A DNA stretch of 64,000 nt from Anaerolineaceae bacterium (GCA_030653365.1 JAURZL010000011.1:186001-250000); one strand, 5' to 3'. Positions 33,642 to 42,469 are shown, counted from the stretch's first letter. Program-made: numbers and translations. Notes: generated by a model from the letters alone, not told the origin.

Positions 33642-34385
33642 ATGGAAATAATTAGTGATAATAGTATATTACCCATATTGATTGGACTTATTCTTTTTTT
33701 TGCTACGATGGTTCGTTCCGTTTTTGGATTTGGGGGTGGGTTAATTGCAATGCCCTTGTTAACTTTAGTAATTGGTGTTCAAACAGCTGCTCCTATCGCT
33801 GCTGCTTTAAATACATTCAATGCTTTGTTTATTTTGCTATTTAGTTGGCGGAAAGTGGACATCAGCATTGCCTGGCGATTAGTTCTGGCATCCTTGTTTG
33901 GGATTCCCTTAGGGCTTTTATTACTCACCAAGGTGTATGAAGCGTTGGTTACCGGCATCCTGGCGGTCGTTATCATCATTTTTTCTGTGTACAATTTAAT
34001 CAAACCACAGGTGAAAGCCAGGGTGAACAAACACACCGCTTATATATTTGGTTTTTTTGCGGGGATATTGGGGGCAGCGTACAACGCGAATGGACCTCCT
34101 GCAGTAATTTTTGGAACGCTTCGAAAATGGCCAGCTGACTCATTTCGTGCTACGCTGCAAGCATATTTCTTTCCTGTAGGGATCATTATCCTTCTTGGTC
34201 AAGGAGCCACTGGCTTGATCACTGAGGAGGTGATTCGATATTTTTGGATATTGGTTCCCATGTTTTTCATAGGCTTATTTGTGGGCGATAAGATCAATCG
34301 CTCGATGACAGTATCTTCTTTCGAGCGAGGTGTCCATCTTTTCTTAATTGCAACTGCTATTGTGATGCTTATAAAAATATTTTAA
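33642..34385 (+). CDS. TSUP (TauE/SafE) family anion exporter
   Basis: A 247-residue integral membrane protein with 7-8 helices and the TSUP repeat signatures FGFGGGLIAMPLL (first half) and FFAGILGAAYNANGPPAVI (second half). The family includes exporters or importers of sulfite, sulfoacetate, sulfolactate and other organosulfonates. A TTG at 33624 is in frame, but AAAGGA just before ATG 33642 marks the start. It is the last gene of the plus-strand operon, 57 bases behind the AOR. A TSUP protein next to an isomerase-transketolase set is a known pattern in sulfoglycolytic clusters and would export the C2 sulfonate end product. Confidence 0.85.
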   Translation: MEIISDNSILPILIGLILFFATMVRSVFGFGGGLIAMPLLTLVIGVQTAAPIAAALNTFNALFILLFSWRKVDISIAWRLVLASLFGIPLGLLLLTKVYEALVTGILAVVIIIFSVYNLIKPQVKARVNKHTAYIFGFFAGILGAAYNANGPPAVIFGTLRKWPADSFRATLQAYFFPVGIIILLGQGATGLITEEVIRYFWILVPMFFIGLFVGDKINRSMTVSSFERGVHLFLIATAIVMLIKIF

Positions 34386-34479
34386 GCAGATGAGAGTTGA
34401 TCGATTATTCTCTATTTGAATTGCACCTGTGAAAGGTAAATTTCAAGGTTGCGATCCTCAAACCCATGAATTTTGTGTT

Positions 34480-36861
34480 TTAATTCCGAACCTTTGCTGA
34501 CATTCCTTCCGGGCAGGAAATATTTAAAAGGCGTGATTCTCCGGATGGGAGAATAATCTCAAAATTTTTATATGGTGGTTGATATCCATTATGACCGTAT
34601 TGGATATCCAGATCAATTTTTATTGGCGATGAGGTTAGTTTCAGGTAAATTTCCGTAAATTCACCCTCTTTATATTTCATACTGACTCCATCATCCTCTA
34701 CCAATAATGTAGTTCGTTTACTTTCACCTGAATCTGGGAATATATATAAAAGACGAATATCATCGGGCTTTTCACCAACAAAGCGCATATCCTGCATTTG
34801 TGGTATGACGGATCCAGCAATAACCATTAGAGGAATGTGTTCCAGTGGCGCAGGAAGCCGAACGGTTTGTCCTCCTTCATAAATACATCCCGTGCGGAAA
34901 TCCACCCAATTTTGACCTTTTGGTAAATAAATCTGTCGGGTGCGCTGTTGAGGTTCCAATGCGGAGGCAACCAATAAATTTGGACCGACCATAAAATCGA
35001 AGGACTCTTGATGGCAATTTTCATCGTCAGGAAATTGGTAAACTAATGGACGAATAATGGGGATTCCATTTCGGTAGGCTTCAAAAAACTGAGTGTAAAG
35101 GTAAGGTATGAGCCGATACCTGAATTGAATGGTCTCACGAATAATAGGTAGAATTTCTGCATGCATCCAGGGGGTATTAGCAGTGCCATCAGTGTTCCAC
35201 GAATGAATGGTAAATCGAGGGTGAAAGATTCCATTCTGTACCCAACGGACAAATAACTCAGCAGATGGCCGGGGACCAGTAAAACCACCAATATCATGTC
35301 CGGTATTCGGGAAGCCAGAAAGACTCAGGCCCAGCCCCATAGGAATATTGTAACGTAACGTATTCCAGGACGTCTCATTGTCACCGGACCAGGTTTGGGC
35401 ATATCTTTGTGTTCCCGGTGATGCGCTTCTAGAGAGTAGAAATGGTCGTTTCTCAGGCGCATTAGCACATTGTGCTTTGAGTGAGCTTCTCACCATTAAG
35501 TATGGTTGTAATGGCCGAATATGTTTAATTTTGATTTCTTCTCCAAAACCAAAACATTTCGCATCGTCATCCCAAATAGGGTACTCATTGTTATCGTTCC
35601 AGGTAGCGTCAATCCCATAATCCAATAACCATTTTTGCACATTGGAGCTCCACCAATTGAAAGTGGTTGGATTTGTAAAATCGAGATGGGAACCATAACC
35701 ATCCCAGAAGTAATCCAAACGAGGCTTTTCACTTTCGGAGTCTTTTATAAATCCACCAAATCCGGTTACTTCATCAAATAGGGGATGACTCTTCAGCAGG
35801 CAGGGTTTGATGTTTGCAGTTAAATGAACACCAGCCTGATGAAAATCATCAACCATTTTGTGAGGATCTGGAATCTTTTCAAAATTCCAGTTGAATACGT
35901 ATCGTTTACCATCTGCTCCTGAACCATAACCTGAGGAGAGGTGAAACATATCGCATGGAATTTGGTGTTTTTCGCAATCGGTGATGAATTCGTTTAATGC
36001 TTCCTGTGCATTCTCTGCGTCGGTATACAGCATACTGGAAGCTAAATAACCCAATGACCATCGGGGAGGTAAAGCTGGATGTCCTATCAGTTTGGAAAAT
36101 TTATGAACCACATCAGAAATTTGAGGACCAAAGATTAAGTAATAATCAAGGTCTCCTGTTTCTGCCTGGTAGTAGCGGTAGGGTCCATAATAATTATCTC
36201 GCTCCTGACCCAAATCAAATATGGACGTACTGAGATTGTCATAGAATAATCCATATGCGAGATTCAAACCTGGAACATAGGTAATATAAAAGGGAATATG
36301 TTTATATAAGGGATCCCCAATCTCGGCGTCATAACCCAGAGCATCCAGATTAAGCATTCTTATTCTGCGGCCGTATTTATCCAGTGGACCGGATCTTTCT
36401 CCAAATCCGTAATAATGTTCATCTGGACGTCTTTCTAAATAATGAGAGACAGTCTCACCATTTTGATCGTACGAATATGCCCGCCTCCTCAGGTCTGAAG
36501 CAAAGATTTTTCTCTCTGGATAAGTACACCAGGTAAGACTCCCATCTTCTGTGTCAATTTCCACCTGCATTATCGCTGTGGATACCAGAACTTTGTCATT
36601 AATTTTGGAAATTTTGTTAGCAGGCAATTGAAAAGAACTTAAATCTCCCCTTGAACGACCTTCCAATGGCACATCACCATCTTGATCAGCAATTGACCAT
36701 GTGCGCTTTAAGCGAGGATATCCATCAGGAAAATGCTGCACACGGATGATATCTTCTTCAAGAACCGTAATTTGAAAGGTTTCCTGATGATTTCCTTTAA
36801 ATTTCAGTCCCTGCAATGATGTTTCCTGGATGTTTAGAGGGCTAGGTTGAATAATTCGCAT
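34480..36861 (-). CDS. GH31 alpha-glucosidase-like glycosidase
   Basis: A 793-residue GH31 enzyme of the alpha-glucosidase branch. The nucleophile segment is ATWNDNNEYPIWDDD (usually WNDMNEP) and the acid/base lies in TWSGDNETSWNTLRYN; HDIGGFTG and FRYRLIPYLYTQFFEAYRNG are also family-typical. The N-terminal sandwich contains GFGERSGPLDKYGRRIRMLNLDALGY, as in intracellular alpha-glucosidases. The C terminus has a beta domain with FVGEKPDDIRLLYIFPDSGES. No signal peptide. It closes a minus-strand operon with the sugar ABC importer and LacI regulator, so it probably splits the imported oligosaccharide. It is convergent with the TSUP gene, 94 bases apart. Confidence 0.88.
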   Translation of the reverse strand: MRIIQPSPLNIQETSLQGLKFKGNHQETFQITVLEEDIIRVQHFPDGYPRLKRTWSIADQDGDVPLEGRSRGDLSSFQLPANKISKINDKVLVSTAIMQVEIDTEDGSLTWCTYPERKIFASDLRRRAYSYDQNGETVSHYLERRPDEHYYGFGERSGPLDKYGRRIRMLNLDALGYDAEIGDPLYKHIPFYITYVPGLNLAYGLFYDNLSTSIFDLGQERDNYYGPYRYYQAETGDLDYYLIFGPQISDVVHKFSKLIGHPALPPRWSLGYLASSMLYTDAENAQEALNEFITDCEKHQIPCDMFHLSSGYGSGADGKRYVFNWNFEKIPDPHKMVDDFHQAGVHLTANIKPCLLKSHPLFDEVTGFGGFIKDSESEKPRLDYFWDGYGSHLDFTNPTTFNWWSSNVQKWLLDYGIDATWNDNNEYPIWDDDAKCFGFGEEIKIKHIRPLQPYLMVRSSLKAQCANAPEKRPFLLSRSASPGTQRYAQTWSGDNETSWNTLRYNIPMGLGLSLSGFPNTGHDIGGFTGPRPSAELFVRWVQNGIFHPRFTIHSWNTDGTANTPWMHAEILPIIRETIQFRYRLIPYLYTQFFEAYRNGIPIIRPLVYQFPDDENCHQESFDFMVGPNLLVASALEPQQRTRQIYLPKGQNWVDFRTGCIYEGGQTVRLPAPLEHIPLMVIAGSVIPQMQDMRFVGEKPDDIRLLYIFPDSGESKRTTLLVEDDGVSMKYKEGEFTEIYLKLTSSPIKIDLDIQYGHNGYQPPYKNFEIILPSGESRLLNISCPEGMSAKVRN

Positions 36862-36928
36862 AATTTATAACAACTTTTCCATGGATTTTATAATCATCAT
36901 CGATCAAAAATAATTCACATGGAAAAGA

Positions 36929-37981
36929 TTAACCTTTCATGCCTGTTGAGGAAATTCCTGTGGTGATGTATTTTTGAAGGAAAGCAAATACCAGTGTGAT
37001 AGGCAACAAAGTCATAACTGTCATGGCCAGAATATAATTCCACTTTACATTTAATTCGCCCTGGAAGGAATTTAAACCCACCTGTAAAGTGAATAATTCA
37101 TTTTGGCTCAGTACAATCAGTGGCCACAGAAAATCATTCCAGCGCCACATCACCGAAAATATGGTTAATACAGCCAATGCCGGAGCTGCCAGTGGCAGCA
37201 TTACCTGCCAATAGATGCGCCATTCGGATGCGCCATCAATTCTTGCGGCTGCAATCAACTCATCAGGAATGGTTAACATGTATTGGCGTAACAAGAACAC
37301 CCCAGTAGGTGTGGCAGCACCGGGAATAATCACGCCCCAAAGGTTGTTATTCATGTTCAATTCAGTAATGACTAAGAAGACCGGAACAAGGATAACAGAA
37401 ATGGGGATGAGCAGGGTGCTGATGATGATTACATAAACCAGGTTACGACCTTTGAACTCATATTTACTCAATGCAAAAGCCGCCATACTATTGATAATCA
37501 ATGTGATAATCGTAGCTAATGCAGTCACGATCACACTATTGTTGAGATATTTTAAGAAATTGAAACTCTTAAGAGAGTCTGAATAATTTGACCATTCTAA
37601 GCTTAGACTTTTCGCAGGTGTCCGATCATTAATATTGACTTTAATAATTTCACCTGGATTTACCGGATCAATCAATTGAGACTCAATCCCAATGCGGCGA
37701 ACTTGAGCTAACCTTGCCTGGGAACCGTCCGGAAGGTTGACATCAAATAAAGGTAATGGTTCGTCGTATCCTTCCACCATCACAGAATCTTGCCCATAAG
37801 GCAGAAGCGAAGGTGGAAATTCCACCAAAGCTGCTGGTGTCTTTAGTGATGATAAGACCAGCCATAGAACCGGTCCGAACATGAGAAAAATACCAAAGAT
37901 TAGATATAAATACGATAGAAAATCGGAGATTGAGAATCTCCTGGGGTTACGTGTACGAGTGAGGAAGCGTTTGATATCCAT
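36929..37981 (-). CDS. Carbohydrate ABC transporter permease (MalG-like) with large periplasmic insert
   Basis: A 350-residue inner-membrane permease of the CUT1 family. The EAA loop that docks the ATPase is EWRIYWQVMLPLAAPALAVL near residue 245, with the usual GASEW. Six helices are predicted. Between the first helix (~25-45) and the next (~140) lies an extracytoplasmic insert of about 85 residues (LPYGQDSVMVEGYDEPLPLFDVNLPDG) that MalG-type proteins mostly have in shorter form. It ends with the typical QKYITTGISSTGMKG. AAAGGTAAACCTGATG gives the start. It works with the next upstream permease and the binding protein; no ATPase gene is in the cluster, so a shared MsmK/UgpC-type ATPase is expected. 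Confidence 0.9.
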   Translation of the reverse strand: MDIKRFLTRTRNPRRFSISDFLSYLYLIFGIFLMFGPVLWLVLSSLKTPAALVEFPPSLLPYGQDSVMVEGYDEPLPLFDVNLPDGSQARLAQVRRIGIESQLIDPVNPGEIIKVNINDRTPAKSLSLEWSNYSDSLKSFNFLKYLNNSVIVTALATIITLIINSMAAFALSKYEFKGRNLVYVIIISTLLIPISVILVPVFLVITELNMNNNLWGVIIPGAATPTGVFLLRQYMLTIPDELIAAARIDGASEWRIYWQVMLPLAAPALAVLTIFSVMWRWNDFLWPLIVLSQNELFTLQVGLNSFQGELNVKWNYILAMTVMTLLPITLVFAFLQKYITTGISSTGMKG

Positions 37982-37997
37982 CAGGTTTACCTTTCTA

Positions 37998-39026
37998 TCA
38001 CACTGCGTCGGATTTACGGGACAGGTACAGTTGAAGGAGGGTGAAGACCATTAATACAGCTGCCATAATCACCGATGCAGCTGCTGCCAGACCGAAAATG
38101 TGGATCTGGTCTGAGAATCCTTTATTGTAAATGTATTGCACCATGTAAAGGGTCGCTGATCCAGGTCCACCACCTGTGAGAACATAAACCTGGTCGAAGA
38201 CCTGTACAGCTCGAATCAAGGAGAGAACCAAAACAACTAACATGGTTGGCATCAACAACGGCAAAGTGATATGTTGAAAACTTTGCCATTCATTGGTACC
38301 GTCCATGGAACCCGCTTCATAAAGGTCAGGTGGAATAGATTGCAATCCTGCCAGTAAGATCAATGTAAAAAAGCCCATGTTGGCCCATATGCTGATGAAA
38401 ATTACCCAGAAAGTAGCCCAATCAGAATTTAAGAGAAAATTTATCCGTTCACCACCCATACCAATGATCAAAGCGTTCAGAAGACCATCTCGTTGTAAAA
38501 TCCATTTCCAGATAAGTGCAACGACAACTGGAGAAAGTAATACAGGATAAAAATAAACACTGCGGAAAAAACCTCGAGCGACGATTTTGCGATTGAGGAT
38601 CAATGCTGTAATTAATGAAAATAAAACAATACCGACAACCTGAAAGATAACAAATTTTATTGTGTTGTAAACCGCTCGCCAGAAAAGATCCTCAGTACAG
38701 GTATTTGGGTCTAAGAAATTATCACAGGTAAAGAGAACACGGAAGTTATCTAAACCCACAAATGGACGATCTTGAGGAAATAAATTTGTACCACCAGTAA
38801 AGGAGTAATAAATGTTTACGAGCATGGGGAACAATACAAAAATTCCAAAAATTACCATGTTTGGCAACAAAAACACATATGCCATGCGTTTCATGCCGAT
38901 TTTTCTTTGAATCGGATCCATTATCCAATCGAGAGCATTAATTACAAGGCTCAACAAAGCATTCATCATATTCCCAAAGAAATCTTTGATGGTCTTTGAA
39001 ACATTATTTTTTTGTTTTTGCTCCAT
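37998..39026 (-). CDS. Carbohydrate ABC transporter permease (MalF-like)
   Basis: A 342-residue six-helix permease of the CUT1 family. The EAA loop is NEWQSFQHITLPLLMPTMLVV (~235), preceded by YEAGSMDGT. An N-terminal ~50-residue cytoplasmic extension (GNMMNALLSLVINALDWIMDPIQRKIGMKR) comes before the first membrane helix. A predicted periplasmic loop contains two Cys (FTCDNFLDPNTCTEDLF) that could form a disulfide. GGAGACATAGATG supports the start. It lies 16 bases upstream of the second permease gene and 70 downstream of the binding-protein gene, an ordinary sugar-importer layout. Confidence 0.92.
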   Translation of the reverse strand: MEQKQKNNVSKTIKDFFGNMMNALLSLVINALDWIMDPIQRKIGMKRMAYVFLLPNMVIFGIFVLFPMLVNIYYSFTGGTNLFPQDRPFVGLDNFRVLFTCDNFLDPNTCTEDLFWRAVYNTIKFVIFQVVGIVLFSLITALILNRKIVARGFFRSVYFYPVLLSPVVVALIWKWILQRDGLLNALIIGMGGERINFLLNSDWATFWVIFISIWANMGFFTLILLAGLQSIPPDLYEAGSMDGTNEWQSFQHITLPLLMPTMLVVLVLSLIRAVQVFDQVYVLTGGGPGSATLYMVQYIYNKGFSDQIHIFGLAAAASVIMAAVLMVFTLLQLYLSRKSDAV

Positions 39027-39096
39027 CTATGTCTCCGATCATCCAAAAATCATTCTGGGTGGTCAAAATGACCACCCAGACATACTACAATAAAGA

Positions 39097-40503
39097 TTAT
39101 TTTTTTGCTCCAGCGGCAATCAGACCATCATCAATTTCTTGTTGCATACGCTCGATTGCTTGATCAAGTGTTAATTCACCAACAAATACTTGCGATAGAC
39201 GATCACGAATTGCATTGAAGACAATTGTGTTGTACATATAAGCTTGCATGGTGTAAGCCAGAGGATCTAATTTTCCAACCTGTGCAACAAATACATTCAA
39301 GGCATCTTTTGATTGCTGAACGTCGGTCTGGTACTCAACACCTTTTCCAGCTAAACCAAGATGACCGGGGATGAATAATGTTTTGGCGGAAAATTCAGCC
39401 AGATTTTCTTCCTGAGCCAGGAAATCTAGCAACATAGCGACTTCCTCAGGATGCTGTGTGGTTTTAATGCCGACCAAACCGGCTCCACCTGGCATACCTG
39501 TACAGGCTGCTGGACCACATGGGTTCGGGACAGCTTCCCAATCAAATGCATCACCGATTTTTTCGTTAAATTGACCGATTTGCCATGATCCGGACATGTA
39601 TAATACTGCCTGTCCATTGATGAAGAAATCGGCAGCGGGAAGGTAACCGGTTGCGCCGGCCCAAACATCCATAGGCATCGTGCCATCTGCATGCCAATCA
39701 ATCATCAATTGAGACATCTTGCGAAAACCTTCATCATCCATTACCGGAAAACCATCTTCACCAAGGAATTTCGCGCCATTGCTGATCAATGGACCAGCGA
39801 GTCGATGACCGGTTCGGTCCATCGTCATGGCAAAATCTGTTTCAGTGGCTTCAGCCACCTGGCGGGTAGCCTCAGCCCACTCTTCCCATGTAACCGATTC
39901 TGAAGCATCACTGGGTACTGCGACACCAGCCTGTTCGAAGAGGGTGCGGTTGATATACGGTCCGGTGACTGTTAATTGGGTCATCATACCGTAGATACCT
40001 TCTGTATCACCTGTTGGTCTCATCCAGGCCAGGAATGGGCCAAAATTTTCTTCCCAATAACCGGGATCAGCAACATAAGGTTTGATGTCCAAAAAGTATT
40101 TCGACAAAATACCAAATTGGGTCACACGGGCCAGGTCAGGGCCTTGTCCAGCTTCCAATTGAACCGGAAGTTGTTCCAGGATGACATTGTATGCCACATT
40201 GTCCAGCGTTACCTTTATGTTTGGATACTCTGCTTCAAATTTATCCAATAACGCCTGCATGGCAACATCTTCATTACCATCTGTGTACCAGGTCATGCGT
40301 AATTCAACGTCTTCCAAAGGTTCTGGTTCAGGTTCTTCAACTACCACTGCAGTTGGTTCTGGTGCTTTGGTTGGTTCCGGAGCTTTTGTGGGTTGTTCTT
40401 CAACAACTGGTTCGGGAGTTGGCGCGGCGGGTGCACAGGAAGCAATTATCAATGCAACAACCATTAATGTTACTAACATTGTAAAAATATTCTTCTTCTT
40501 CAT
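39097..40503 (-). CDS. Sugar ABC transporter substrate-binding lipoprotein
   Basis: A 468-residue family-1 solute-binding protein. The signal peptide ends IIASC with lipidated Cys23; a 35-residue tether of TKAPEPT repeats and acidic residues follows. Family features include WYTDGNEDVAMQALLDKFEAEYPNIKVTL, QLEAGQGPDLARV and the ALYMSG-like VLYMSGSWQIGQF ligand-site region. It delivers the sugar to the two permeases encoded downstream. AAAGGAAAGGAAATAAAATG marks the start, with a second, perfect Shine-Dalgarno sequence 70 bases further upstream in the leader. Control is presumably by the LacI-type regulator encoded upstream. Confidence 0.93.
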   Translation of the reverse strand: MKKKNIFTMLVTLMVVALIIASCAPAAPTPEPVVEEQPTKAPEPTKAPEPTAVVVEEPEPEPLEDVELRMTWYTDGNEDVAMQALLDKFEAEYPNIKVTLDNVAYNVILEQLPVQLEAGQGPDLARVTQFGILSKYFLDIKPYVADPGYWEENFGPFLAWMRPTGDTEGIYGMMTQLTVTGPYINRTLFEQAGVAVPSDASESVTWEEWAEATRQVAEATETDFAMTMDRTGHRLAGPLISNGAKFLGEDGFPVMDDEGFRKMSQLMIDWHADGTMPMDVWAGATGYLPAADFFINGQAVLYMSGSWQIGQFNEKIGDAFDWEAVPNPCGPAACTGMPGGAGLVGIKTTQHPEEVAMLLDFLAQEENLAEFSAKTLFIPGHLGLAGKGVEYQTDVQQSKDALNVFVAQVGKLDPLAYTMQAYMYNTIVFNAIRDRLSQVFVGELTLDQAIERMQQEIDDGLIAAGAKK

Positions 40504-40570
40504 TTTATTTCCTTTCCTTTCTGATTTTTTATATTGGTTTTACAGATTAAAAAAAGAAAAAAATTTTAAA

Positions 40571-40584
40571 TTTCACCTCCTTTG
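40571..40584 (-). promoter_or_regulatory. Extra Shine-Dalgarno-like sequence in leader
   Basis: On the minus strand CAAAGGAGGTGAAA, fully complementary to the 16S 3' end, but 68 bases before the binding-protein start and without a start codon behind it. It may be a 5' mRNA stabiliser (STAB-SD) or standby site. Confidence 0.35.
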
Positions 40585-40609
40585 TGAATAGGGAATTCTC
40601 CACTTTGGT

Positions 40610-41644
40610 TTATTTTGGACGAGTACAGGAGTCCCGGATTATCAATTTTGATTTAAGTATGATCTGACATTCTTCAAAAAAAGGGTTTCGAATTTTTTCA
40701 ACCAGCACCCGGACAGCCCAGGCACCTTCCTCATATCGTGGATGTTGAATTGAGGTTATTGGGGGTATAAAATTTTTTGCTTGATCAGTGTCATCGAATG
40801 AAATTACAGAAAGTGTGTCAGGAATTTGATGTCCAGCCTGAATAAAAACAGGTAGCGCTTCCATGGCAAATGTATCATTAACAAAAATAATGGCTGTGAT
40901 CTCTGGACTGGTTCGCAATATCGTCTTTGCTGCCTCTTTGCCAGCACCTAATGAAACCCAACGATCGAGTGGTGTAATACCAGATGTCTGAAGAGCTTTT
41001 TGATAGCCCTGAATTCTCTGATTGGTATAACTATATAAGGGATTTCCTCCAACAAAACCTATGGCTGTGTGGCCTAATTCGAGTAAATAATTCACGGCTT
41101 CCATTGTTATTTTAACCTCGTCACGACCCACTGCAGAAATGGATGGGTCTGATTTAGTTCGACTGACTATTACATAGGGGATTTGCTGACGAATGGCTTC
41201 CTCAAGAATCGGTTCTTCACTTCTTGCCCCGATTATCAAAATCCCATCAGGTTGTAATGAAGGTTCTCTCAGGTATAAATTACTGACATGGGCAGGAGGA
41301 ATCTTCCTTTCATTTATAGCAAGACGAAGCTGTGCATGATACAGATCAGCTCCAAACTGAATACCAGCCAGAAGTTCTGAAAAGACCTGATTGGATCCAA
41401 GAATGGCAGGGTGAAAGACTACGAACGACAATGGCTTTTTGGTTACATAACGAGAATGATTAAAGAAAATGTTTTTTTCTAGGTAGTCAGCTGGATTATT
41501 TTCATTTTGTGAATTTAATTCCTGATATGCGTTTAGAACGATCTGACGTGTTTTATCAGATACACCGGGTTTGTGATTCATTACCAAAGAGACGGTGCTT
41601 TTGGCAACACCTGCATGTTGTGCTATTTGACGAACTGTAGGCAT
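40610..41644 (-). CDS. LacI family transcriptional regulator
   Basis: A 344-residue repressor. The helix-turn-helix is TVRQIAQHAGVAKSTVSLVMNHKPGVSDKTRQIV at the very N terminus, followed by a hinge region and a periplasmic-binding-protein-like sensor (GILIIGARSEEPI, GHTAIGFVGGNPLYSYTNQRIQGYQKAL, TAIIFVNDTFAMEALPVF, SVISFDDTDQAKNFIPPITSI). An in-frame ATG exists at 41692, but LacI proteins begin just before the HTH, making ATG 41644 (MPTVRQ) the likely start. It lies upstream of, and on the same strand as, the sugar-importer operon and most likely represses it in the absence of sugar. Confidence 0.92.
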   Translation of the reverse strand: MPTVRQIAQHAGVAKSTVSLVMNHKPGVSDKTRQIVLNAYQELNSQNENNPADYLEKNIFFNHSRYVTKKPLSFVVFHPAILGSNQVFSELLAGIQFGADLYHAQLRLAINERKIPPAHVSNLYLREPSLQPDGILIIGARSEEPILEEAIRQQIPYVIVSRTKSDPSISAVGRDEVKITMEAVNYLLELGHTAIGFVGGNPLYSYTNQRIQGYQKALQTSGITPLDRWVSLGAGKEAAKTILRTSPEITAIIFVNDTFAMEALPVFIQAGHQIPDTLSVISFDDTDQAKNFIPPITSIQHPRYEEGAWAVRVLVEKIRNPFFEECQIILKSKLIIRDSCTRPK

Positions 41645-41803
41645 TGTATTGTAACTTTCGTGGGGATTTATTACTATCAAACGAACGAACATAAAACGAT
41701 CGAATTAATAATAGAATAGCAAATCTAAAAATGAAAGTCAAGAAAAAAAGGTGAGGAATTATTGAAATGGAGAGATGATTTTTGGTCATCTCTCCCTAAA
41801 AAG

Positions 41804-42109
41804 CTAATTAGTCTCGTCCTCTTCTTCTTTGAATAAATTGGGATACAACTCAGGATATTTTTCATTCAGTTCCATCCTCAAAGCATTGTAAAAATCCTCC
41901 CATTCCTGCTCTGCCATTTCACTGGCATGTTTACCTGTCTTTACCGAAATCGCAAATCCACTTCTTAATTCGATTGGGATACCATGTTTTTTCTCGGCTT
42001 GCATTCGGCGGACCATCGTATAGAGCCTGGAACTGCCTGTGAAGTGAACTAATGGGTATTTTTCCTGGATCATGTTCCAGATTTCTTCTAAATTATCATT
42101 TTCCTTCAT
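41804..42109 (-). CDS. Hypothetical 101-residue protein under SAM riboswitch
   Basis: A small soluble protein of no family I recognise. It is charged and rich in Glu, Lys and aromatic residues (LEEIWNMIQEKYPLVHF, MAEQEWEDFYNALRMELNEKYPELYPNLF) and ends in a run of acidic residues. No Cys, signal peptide or membrane helix is present; secondary structure looks mixed with helices at both ends. AGGAGTTTAAGATG gives a good start. It is the only gene between a SAM-I riboswitch (42251-42397) and the LacI gene on this strand, so it is expected to be made when S-adenosylmethionine is scarce. A role in methionine/SAM homeostasis is inferred from that alone. Confidence 0.7.
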   Translation of the reverse strand: MKENDNLEEIWNMIQEKYPLVHFTGSSRLYTMVRRMQAEKKHGIPIELRSGFAISVKTGKHASEMAEQEWEDFYNALRMELNEKYPELYPNLFKEEEDETN

Positions 42110-42250
42110 CTTAAACTCCTATTTAATACAATTGTTTTTTCCAATTAACCAAGCTGAAGGTTTTTAGCTGGTCTTGTTCGACACTCATTAAGCATCTAAG
42201 ACAGATTGCACAACAGGTAAATGAATTCCTTTCGGCCCTCCTCTCAGAAA

Positions 42251-42275
42251 TAAAAAACCCCACGCTGAGAGGGGC
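42251..42275 (-). terminator. SAM-riboswitch expression-platform terminator
   Basis: On the minus strand GCCCC (42275-42271) and GGGG (42261-42258) enclose a short loop and run into TTTTTTA. The intervening CCCTCTC can instead pair with GAGAGG at the 3' edge of aptamer helix P1, giving the mutually exclusive antiterminator. Confidence 0.8.
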
Positions 42276-42290
42276 AATGAAAAAATGCTC

Positions 42291-42397
42291 GCCTCTCATC
42301 TTTCAGAATTTCCGCCGGATTTGGCACCTTACAGATTTACTGCAGGTTGTCGAGGTTTCAAAGGGCCGGTCCCTCCACCTCTCTCGATAAGTGCACC
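42291..42397 (-). promoter_or_regulatory. SAM-I (S-box) riboswitch aptamer
   Basis: The minus strand shows the S-box consensus in order: CTTATC of P1, AGAGAGGTGGAGGGACCGGC, the CCCTTTGAAACC kink-turn side, ACAACC, AAGGTGCCAAATCC and finally GAAAGATGAGAG closing P1. S-adenosylmethionine binding stabilises P1 and lets the downstream terminator form, switching the gene off. The usual targets are methionine or SAM synthesis and uptake genes; here the only downstream gene is a 101-residue unknown protein 180 bases away. Confidence 0.92.
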
Positions 42398-42469
42398 GCT
42401 GGGGCTATTAAATTGTTGATTTCATTATAAACCAAATTGAGAAACTTTGTAATTTAGGAAGAATTAAAA

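Noticed and set aside
40181-40591. 136-codon plus-strand frame opposite the binding-protein signal region
   Set aside because: Gly/Ser/Val-rich translation is the complement of the TKAPEPT tether; it is a shadow.
41645-41720. LacI-type operator around ACGATCGA upstream of the regulator gene
   Set aside because: Symmetry is limited to the central CGATCG; no matching copy before the binding-protein gene, so it cannot be supported.
42242-42420. tmRNA or T-box instead of a SAM riboswitch
   Set aside because: The ordered S-box blocks and the terminator switch fit SAM-I on the minus strand; no tRNA-like ends or T-box TGGNACCGCG sequence.
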